Assembly: GCF_000331775.1 (NCBI RefSeq)
Contig: NZ_CAPJ01000301.1
Location: 1-30,576 of the forward strand
Reading direction: 5' to 3'
DNA from: Xanthomonas translucens pv. translucens DSM 18974
Lineage (GTDB): Bacteria; Pseudomonadota; Gammaproteobacteria; Xanthomonadales; Xanthomonadaceae
DNA: 30,576 nucleotides
Part shown: positions 25,058-30,576 of the stretch, in pieces
How the letters are laid out: the number at the start of each line of letters is the position of its first letter
Numbering within the stretch: the stretch's first letter is position 1
Program-made: the position numbers and the translations under genes
Notes under the pieces: generated by a model
Told to the model about the DNA's origin: nothing
Database searches by the model: none
The model's input: only the letters and a program-made list of their open reading frames with translations

Positions 25058-25178
25058 AGGCGCCGCCCGGGCTGGGAGGCGGCAGGCATGCGGCGCGGCG
25101 CCGCACGATGCCGGCCGAGTCTCCGCGCAACGCCGTATCCTGGCAAGCGCGCGCAACGATTTGTGAGGCGTGCTGCCC

Positions 25179-25184
25179 TATGAT
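25179..25184 (+). promoter_or_regulatory. Possible -10 box close to the aminotransferase start
   Basis: TATGAT lies only 6 bases before the ATG at 25191. If it is a true -10, the transcript starts at or near the ATG and is leaderless. No convincing -35 was seen; no Shine-Dalgarno precedes the ATG. Confidence 0.3.
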
Positions 25185-25190
25185 CGGTCC

Positions 25191-26405
25191 ATGAGTCCGC
25201 CTCGCACCGAATCCCATACCGCGCCGCATGCCTACAGCCAGCGCAGCCGCGACATCGAACCGTTCCACGTGATGGCGCTGCTGGCCCGCGCCAACGAACT
25301 TGAACATGCCGGCCACGATGTGATCCACCTGGAGATCGGCGAGCCGGACTTCACCACCGCCGCGCCGATCGTCGCCGCCGGCCAGGCCGCGCTCGCCGCT
25401 GGCCACACCCGCTACACCGCCGCACGCGGGCTGCCGGCGCTGCGCGAGGCGCTGGCCGGGTTCTACCGGCAGCGCTACGACGTGGACCTGGACCCGGCGC
25501 GGATCATGATCACCCCCGGCGGCTCCGGCGCGCTGCTGCTGGCCAGCGCGCTGCTGGTGGATCCGGGCAAGCGCTGGCTGCTGGCCGACCCCGGCTATCC
25601 GTGCAACCGGCATTTCCTGCGCCTGGTCGAAGGCGCCGCGCAGCTGGTGCCGGTCGGCCCGGACAGCCGCTACCAGCTGACCCCGGCCTTGCTCGACGCG
25701 CACTGGAACGCCGACAGCGTCGGCGCGCTGGTCGCCTCGCCGGCGAACCCGACCGGCACCCTGCTGGACCGCACCGAACTGGCCGCGCTGGCGCGGGCGC
25801 TGCAAGCGCATGGCGGCCACCTGGTGGTCGACGAGATCTACCACGGCCTCAGCTACGGCATCGACGCGCCCAGCGTGCTCGAGGTCGACGACAGCGCCTA
25901 CGTGCTCAACAGCTTCTCCAAATACTTCGGTATGACCGGCTGGCGCCTGGGCTGGCTGGTGGCACCACGCGCGGCAGTGCCGTCGCTGGAGAAGCTGGCG
26001 CAGAACCTGTACATCAGCGCCTCCAGCATCGCCCAGCATGCGGCGCTAGCCTGTTTCCTGCCGGACACCCTGCAAATCCTGGAAGCGCGCCGCGCCGAAT
26101 TCGGCCAGCGCCGCGATTACCTGCTGCCGGCGCTGCGCGCGCTCGGCTTGCGCATCGACGTCGAACCGCAGGGCGCGTTCTACCTGTACGCCGACGTGAG
26201 CGCCTTCACCGACGACGCGCAGGCGTTCTGCGCGCATTTCCTGGAAACCGAGCACGTGGCGTTCACCCCGGGCGTGGACTTCGGCCAGCACCGCGCGCGC
26301 CAGCATGTGCGCATCGCCTATACGCAGAGCCTGCCGCGGTTGCAGGAAGCGGTGGCGCGGATCGCGCGCGGGCTGGCGCGTTGGGATCGCCACGCTGAAC
26401 CGTAA
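25191..26405 (+). CDS. Class I/II pyridoxal phosphate aminotransferase
   Basis: A 404-aa PLP enzyme of fold type I. It has the family marks IEIGEPDF-like (HLEIGEPDF), YTAARGLPALREA, ASPANPTGT, VVDEIYHGLSYG, and the PLP-lysine K244 in SFSKYFGMTGWRLGW; the arginine that binds the substrate carboxylate is in HVRIAY near the end. The best fit is an aspartate/aromatic-type transaminase, but the amino-acid pair is not clear from sequence. The ATG at 25191 is chosen over a GTG at 25170. It is divergent from oligopeptidase B. Confidence 0.9.
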   Translation: MSPPRTESHTAPHAYSQRSRDIEPFHVMALLARANELEHAGHDVIHLEIGEPDFTTAAPIVAAGQAALAAGHTRYTAARGLPALREALAGFYRQRYDVDLDPARIMITPGGSGALLLASALLVDPGKRWLLADPGYPCNRHFLRLVEGAAQLVPVGPDSRYQLTPALLDAHWNADSVGALVASPANPTGTLLDRTELAALARALQAHGGHLVVDEIYHGLSYGIDAPSVLEVDDSAYVLNSFSKYFGMTGWRLGWLVAPRAAVPSLEKLAQNLYISASSIAQHAALACFLPDTLQILEARRAEFGQRRDYLLPALRALGLRIDVEPQGAFYLYADVSAFTDDAQAFCAHFLETEHVAFTPGVDFGQHRARQHVRIAYTQSLPRLQEAVARIARGLARWDRHAEP

Positions 26406-26845
26406 GCGCCTTCAGGCACTGTCGATCGCAATGATCTTGCAGACCGAAACCAAGTCCAAGATCGCCAGCGGCCACATCGCGTAGACAACGCCCTCATGGC
26501 TGTGCCTGTGGCTTTTGATTGTCTTCGCCTTAAAGCGAGCCGAGCACCGCAGGCGCAAGCGGCCGAAGAGGCGCCCTTGTTTGAGCGAAGCGCGTTTGGG
26601 CGCCGTCCCGAAAAGGGGATAAATGCCGCTTGCGCCGAGGAGCGCAGGGAACCGATGCGGCTTTATCGCATCGGCTCGCGTCGGCGACAGCGGTTTTGGT
26701 TACTTTTGCCAAGACAAAAGTAGCTCGCGCCAAGGGCGCGAAAGCCGTTGCCGTTGCTCCGGCCCTGGAGTTGCCTCGCCTTGCCAGAACTGCAAACGCC
26801 CGCAGCGGGGCGGCTGCATCGCTGCAGCCATCCGCTACCGAGCCT
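26406..26845. other. Gene-free region with dispersed repeat
   Basis: About 440 bases. A 75-aa frame at 26496-26723 is likely repeat sequence, not a gene. At 26694-26745 the repeat TTTTGGTTACTTTT, hairpin TACTTTTG/CAAAAGTA and GCTCGCGCCAAGG appear, parallel to those at 4384-4475. Confidence 0.6.
26694..26745. repeat. Intergenic repeat copy with TTTTGGTTACTTTT and AAAAGTAGCTCGC
   Basis: TACTTTTG and CAAAAGTA form a perfect 8-bp stem with a six-base loop, then GCTCGCGCCAAGGGCGCGAAAGC. It parallels the copy at 4384-4475 in motif order. It is in the convergent spacer between the aminotransferase and the prolyl oligopeptidase. Confidence 0.6.
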
Positions 26846-28951
26846 TCAATCCTTCAACCGCTCCCACAGGAACCCGTACTCCAGCGCCTGTGCGTGCGCG
26901 GCCTGCGCGTTGTTGGCCGCGCCGCCGTGGCCGCCTTCGGTGTTCTCGTAGTAGGTCACGTCCTTGCCGGCGTCGATCATCTTCGCCGCCATCTTGCGCG
27001 CATGGCCCGGGTGCACCCGGTCGTCGCGGGTGGAGGTCATGAAGATCACCGGCGGGTAGGCCTTCTTCGGGTCGAACAGGTGGTACGGGGAGAAGGTCCG
27101 GATGTAGGTCCAGTCGTCGGTATCCGGGTTGCCGAACTCGTCCATCCACGAGGCGCCGGCCAGCAGGTGGCTGTAGCGCTTCATGTCCAGCAGCGGAGCC
27201 TGCACCACCACTGCACCGAACAGTTGCGGGTACTGCACCAGCATGTTGCCGGCCATCAGCCCGCCGTTGCTGCCGCCCTGCACGCCCAGGTGCCTGGCCG
27301 AGGTGATCTTGCGCGCGGCCAGGTCCTGCGCCACCGCGGCCATGTCCTCGTAGGCCTTGTGCCGGTTCTGCTTCAGCGCCGCCTGGTGCCAGCGCGGGCC
27401 GTACTCGCCGCCGCCGCGGATATTGGCCAGGGCGTACACGCCGCCCTGGTCGAGCCAGCCGCGGCCGAGGCCGCCGGAGTAGAAAGGAGTCACCGAGATC
27501 TCGAAGCCGCCGTAGGCGGCCAGCAGGGTCGGATGGCTGCCGTCCAGCTTGAGTTGCTTCGGCCGCACCAGGAAGTACGGCACCTTGGTGCCGTCCTTGG
27601 ACACGGCGAAGTGCTGCTCGATCGCGTCCTTGGACGCATCGAAGAAGCTCGGCATCGCCTTCAGCGCCTCGATGCTCTGCGGGCCGCGCTGCACATCGGC
27701 CAGCAGCAGCGTGGTCGGGGTCAGGAAGTCGGTGGAGGTCAACCACACCTGGTCGTTCTCGTCGGCATCGACCGCATCGACGCGGATGCTGCCGAAGGCC
27801 AGGTCGCCGACCGGAAACGGCGCGCGCGCCCACTCGCCCTCGCCCGGGGTCAGCACCCACAGCCGGCTCTTGACGTTGTCCAGCACGTTCAGCACCAGCG
27901 TCGACTTGGTCCACTTGAACTCTTTCAGCGAGGTGCTCTCGGTCGGCGCGAACAGCACCCGGAACGCCCGCTTGCCGGCCATGAAGTCGTCGAACTTGGC
28001 GGCCAGCAGCGTACCGGCGGGATAGGTGGTGCCGCCCACGGTCCACGGCTCGCGCAGCTGCAGGGTCAGCCATTCGCGGTGCACGCGCTTTCTGGCCGAG
28101 TTGGGCGCGTCGACCTTGCGCAGGCTACCGTCGGCACTGCGCAGGTACAGCTCGTCGTTGTAGAAGGCCAGCGTGCGGCTGACGAAATCGCGCTCATAGC
28201 CGGGCGTGTCGTCGTGCGTCGCGTCGATTTGCATGTCCTCCGGCTTGCCTTCGTAGACCAGACTCGCACTCTGTTGCGGCGTGCCGCGCTTCCACTGCTT
28301 GACCACGCGCGGATAACCGGAGCTGGTCAGTGAGCCGGCGCCGAAATCGGTGTAGAGGTAGACGCTATCGGCATCGATCCAGCTCAGGCCGCCCTTGGCC
28401 TCGGGACGGAAGAAGCCGTCCTTCACCCATTGCTTGGAACCCAGATCGAACTCGCGGGTGACGTCGGCGTCGGCGCCGCCGCGCGACAGCGTGATCAGGC
28501 AGCGGCGGTAGTCCGGGCGCAGGCAGTCGGCGCTGTGCCACACCCAGTTCTCGCCCTCGGCCTTGTTCAGCGCGTCCAGGTCCAGCACCGTCTCCCACTT
28601 CGGCTCGGGCTTGCGGTATTCGTCCAGGGTGGTGCGCCGCCACAGGCCGCGCTCGTGCGCGCGGTCCTTCCACAGGTTGTAGTAGTACGGGCCGATCTTC
28701 TGCACCGTCGGGATCTTCGCGTCCGAGTCCAGCACTTCGCGGATGCCGGCTTCGCGCGCCTGGAAGCCCGGTTGCGCGCTCAGCCTCGCCTCGGTCTTGG
28801 CGTTCTGCGCCTTGACCCAGTCCAGCGGCTTGGCGCCGGTGACGTCTTCGAGCCAGGCGTAGGGGTCTTTGGACATCGCGGTTTCCTTCGCCGCTGCGGT
28901 GCCGGAGACGATCAGTCCGGCGAGCAGGCAGGCATGGGCAAGAGAGGGCAT
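26846..28951 (-). CDS. Prolyl oligopeptidase family serine peptidase (S9A), exported
   Basis: A 701-aa peptidase of the prolyl oligopeptidase family that cuts short peptides, often after proline. An N-terminal signal (AHACLLAGLIVSGTAAA) precedes the conserved SKDPYAWLEDV. After a propeller of about 350 residues comes the hydrolase domain with Ser561 (GGSNGG), an Asp at 643 or 644 (STRDDRVHPGHA) and His675 (EGGHGG). Together with the M1 peptidase and oligopeptidase B it gives three exported peptidases in 21 kb. The ATG at 28951 fits a signal peptide. No close operon partner. Confidence 0.94.
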   Translation of the reverse strand: MPSLAHACLLAGLIVSGTAAAKETAMSKDPYAWLEDVTGAKPLDWVKAQNAKTEARLSAQPGFQAREAGIREVLDSDAKIPTVQKIGPYYYNLWKDRAHERGLWRRTTLDEYRKPEPKWETVLDLDALNKAEGENWVWHSADCLRPDYRRCLITLSRGGADADVTREFDLGSKQWVKDGFFRPEAKGGLSWIDADSVYLYTDFGAGSLTSSGYPRVVKQWKRGTPQQSASLVYEGKPEDMQIDATHDDTPGYERDFVSRTLAFYNDELYLRSADGSLRKVDAPNSARKRVHREWLTLQLREPWTVGGTTYPAGTLLAAKFDDFMAGKRAFRVLFAPTESTSLKEFKWTKSTLVLNVLDNVKSRLWVLTPGEGEWARAPFPVGDLAFGSIRVDAVDADENDQVWLTSTDFLTPTTLLLADVQRGPQSIEALKAMPSFFDASKDAIEQHFAVSKDGTKVPYFLVRPKQLKLDGSHPTLLAAYGGFEISVTPFYSGGLGRGWLDQGGVYALANIRGGGEYGPRWHQAALKQNRHKAYEDMAAVAQDLAARKITSARHLGVQGGSNGGLMAGNMLVQYPQLFGAVVVQAPLLDMKRYSHLLAGASWMDEFGNPDTDDWTYIRTFSPYHLFDPKKAYPPVIFMTSTRDDRVHPGHARKMAAKMIDAGKDVTYYENTEGGHGGAANNAQAAHAQALEYGFLWERLKD

Positions 28952-29047
28952 GGGTCAGGTCCGGGGGATGGGGGGGAGAAACAGCACGGAACCGTAGCAC
29001 GCAGGGCCGCGGCCCTCCCCTGCCGAAGGTCAGGCCGCGCGAGTGAA

Positions 29048-29335
29048 TCACCACGCCGGCGCGCGCCGTCGGCGCCGCGCCTGCACCCGTGGCCGTCCCC
29101 GCGCCAGGATCCGGCGCAACGGCTGCAGCGGCAGCGGAAAGCGGTGCAGCGCCCACCATGCGCTCAGCGGCATGCCCAGCAGCCACAACGGCCGCCAGCC
29201 CAGCCATTCGCTGGAGCCGCGCGCGGCCGGCCAAACCAGGACCAGGGCCAGGCCGGCGAGCAGCGCCTGCCGCACCACGCGGCGCAGAGCTGGGTGCGGC
29301 GCGTGGGCACGGCGGGAGGAACGGGCGATCGGCAT
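29048..29335 (-). CDS. Small putative membrane protein
   Basis: A 95-aa basic protein with two hydrophobic spans (about residues 24-38 and 43-60) and Arg-rich ends ([19 protein letters not shown] at the C-terminus). I do not recognise a family. A GGAG lies at about -11 from the ATG, which supports translation. It lies 96 bases upstream of the prolyl oligopeptidase on the same strand. Confidence 0.55.
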   Translation of the reverse strand: MPIARSSRRAHAPHPALRRVVRQALLAGLALVLVWPAARGSSEWLGWRPLWLLGMPLSAWWALHRFPLPLQPLRRILARGRPRVQARRRRRAPAW

Positions 29336-29406
29336 GGCGGCGACTCCGGAGCAGGGCTGAGGCGCGCAGCCTGCCGCGCGGCCATCTCAACGGCTGCGAC
29401 CCACTA

Positions 29407-29412
29407 TTGACA
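29407..29412 (+). promoter_or_regulatory. Consensus -35 box upstream of lipocalin
   Basis: TTGACA matches the sigma-70 -35 consensus. The -10 is unclear: GATACT (29425) would give a short 12-base spacer, TAGCGT (29434) a long one. Confidence 0.35.
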
Positions 29413-29467
29413 TGATTTTCGCCCGATACTGGGTAGCGTATTTCTTCAAGCCCCGGATTCCTGCCTT

Positions 29468-30052
29468 ATGCGCCTGCTTTCCCTGTTCGCCTCCGTGCTG
29501 CTGCTCGGCATGGCCGCCCCCCTGCCGACGGCACGCGCGAAGTCCCCGGAGCAAGAACCCTCGCAGCAGCCACCGATCGACCTACAGCGCTTCATGGGCC
29601 GCTGGTACGTGATCGCGCACGTGCCTTATTTCGCCGAACGCGGCCATGTCGCCAGCAGCGACGAGTACACGCTCAAGGAAGACGGCAAGATCGGCGTGCG
29701 CTACCAGTACCGCGAAGGCTTCGACGAGCCGCTCAAGGAAGTCACCTCGCGCGCCACGGTCAAGGACGGCACCGGCAACCGCCGCTGGACCACCTGGTTC
29801 TTCGCCGTGGTGCCGACCAAGTACCGCATCCTGGAGGTCGCGCCGGACTATTCCTGGGCGCTGATCGACTATCCCGGCCGCGACCTGGCCTGGGTGTTCG
29901 CGCGCACGCCGGACATGGATCACAAGCAGTACCGCGAACTAGTCGACAAGCTGGACCGCGACTACGGGATCAATGTAGACAAACTCAAGCGCGTGGCGCA
30001 GCACCGCGCCCAGGTCGGCAAGCTCGGTTTCGAAGTGCCGAGCAAGCCCTGA
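29468..30052 (+). CDS. Lipocalin family protein (Blc-like)
   Basis: A 194-aa lipocalin with a signal peptide (cleavage near ARA, residue 24) and the family motif at residues 43-47 (MGRWY). The beta-barrel continues through SSDEYTLKEDGKIGVRYQYR to the closing helix YRELVDKLDRDYGI. Lipocalins bind small hydrophobic molecules; bacterial Blc is an outer membrane lipoprotein for lipid storage or transport. This one has no lipobox cysteine, so it should be soluble in the periplasm. The ATG at 29468 gives a good signal. Confidence 0.9.
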   Translation: MRLLSLFASVLLLGMAAPLPTARAKSPEQEPSQQPPIDLQRFMGRWYVIAHVPYFAERGHVASSDEYTLKEDGKIGVRYQYREGFDEPLKEVTSRATVKDGTGNRRWTTWFFAVVPTKYRILEVAPDYSWALIDYPGRDLAWVFARTPDMDHKQYRELVDKLDRDYGINVDKLKRVAQHRAQVGKLGFEVPSKP

Positions 30053-30164
30053 GGCGTGTCGTCGCTTCCCGAACAGGTTGCAGTACCGATCACCTGCCGC
30101 TCAGCGCAGCGCCAGCCGGCCCCCGTATGATCGGGCCGGTCCGTTCCCCAGACAGGTGCACCGC

Positions 30165-30576
30165 GTGGCCAGCGTTCCCTCCGACCTCCTCTGCGCTTCG
30201 CCACCCGCTGCCGCCGCAGACCCCACCCGCGGCCAGGTGTTCGCGCAGCATTGTCCTGCGCGCGCCGTCCTCAGCCACGTGACCAGCCGCTGGGGCGTGC
30301 TGGTACTGGTGGCCCTGCGCAAGGGCACGCACCGCTTCGGCGACCTGCGCCGCAAGCTGGAAGGGGTCAGCGAGAAGATGCTGTCGCAGAGCCTGCAGGC
30401 GCTGGAAGCCGACGGCCTGGTACAGCGCACCGCCTACCCGGTGGTGCCGCCGCACGTGGAATACGCGCTGACCCCGCTGGGCGAGGACGCGGCGCTGCAT
30501 GTGCAGGCGCTGGTGGACTGGATCGAGACCAATATCGGCGCCATCCTGGGCGGCGGCAGCGCACCGCCGGATGCAC
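30165..30576 (+). CDS. HxlR-family transcriptional regulator (partial, C-terminus cut)
   Basis: An open frame of 137 codons runs off the right edge. The winged-helix domain of the HxlR family is clear: CPARAVLSHVTSRWGVLVL, then GTHRFGDLRRKLEGVSEKML, SQSLQALEADGLVQRTAY and VEYALTPLGE. The single Cys at the start of the domain is the place used for redox or electrophile sensing in several HxlR proteins. The start is GTG at 30165, with ACAGG about 8 bases upstream; a second GTG at 30156 is in frame. TATGAT at 30126 could be its -10. Confidence 0.88.
   Translation, partial: MASVPSDLLCASPPAAAADPTRGQVFAQHCPARAVLSHVTSRWGVLVLVALRKGTHRFGDLRRKLEGVSEKMLSQSLQALEADGLVQRTAYPVVPPHVEYALTPLGEDAALHVQALVDWIETNIGAILGGGSAPPDA

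Noticed and set aside
26496..26723. A 75-aa frame between the aminotransferase and prolyl oligopeptidase
   Set aside because: It overlaps a dispersed repeat and has no recognisable domain or ribosome site.

Overview
The window looks like chromosomal DNA of a plant-associated member of the Xanthomonadaceae, most likely a Xanthomonas of the early-branching group (inference). The grounds are very high GC, the housekeeping order lptM-dapF-DUF484-xerC-hslV-hslU, many secreted peptidases and a TonB-dependent receptor, and copies of the REP family that begins GTAGGAGCGGCTTCAGCC, which is common in Xanthomonas and Stenotrophomonas. No rRNA, tRNA, CRISPR array or transposase gene was seen.

Layout. 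1-3587 (minus): a PQQ dehydrogenase with all the lanthanide (XoxF-type) metal ligands and a lipoprotein signal, coupled by ATGA to a XoxJ-like periplasmic binding lipoprotein that carries C-terminal ankyrin repeats and runs off the left edge. 3588-4793: gene-free, with repeats. 4794-7116 (minus): three overlapping genes (alpha/beta hydrolase, lipoprotein, HAD phosphatase). 7248-9185 (minus): M1 aminopeptidase lipoprotein. 9266-10521 (minus): a two-gene unit of lower GC, consisting of an unrecognised protein and a Tzs-type isopentenyltransferase (cytokinin synthesis). 10878-11639: ubiE. 11762-12217 (plus): yeast-type cytosine deaminase. 12231-14420 (minus): TonB-dependent siderophore-type receptor, divergent from a DUF1624 membrane protein (14481-15659) and a secreted DUF2252 protein (15764-17128). 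17261-22090 (minus): the hslU/hslV/xerC/DUF484/dapF/lptM cluster. 22191-22574: a DUF454 protein. 22890-25016 (minus): oligopeptidase B. 25191-26405 (plus): class I/II aminotransferase. 26846-28951 (minus): prolyl oligopeptidase. 29048-29335: small membrane protein. 29468-30052 (plus): lipocalin. From 30165 (plus): HxlR regulator, cut by the right edge.

The most notable items are the cytokinin unit, which looks acquired and would let the bacterium make a plant hormone precursor; the pair of membrane-tethered lanthanide-dehydrogenase proteins with the ankyrin fusion; and an extreme inverted repeat that forms the first coding segment of xerC. REP pairs sit directly downstream of several genes and probably act in 3' end protection or termination (inference).
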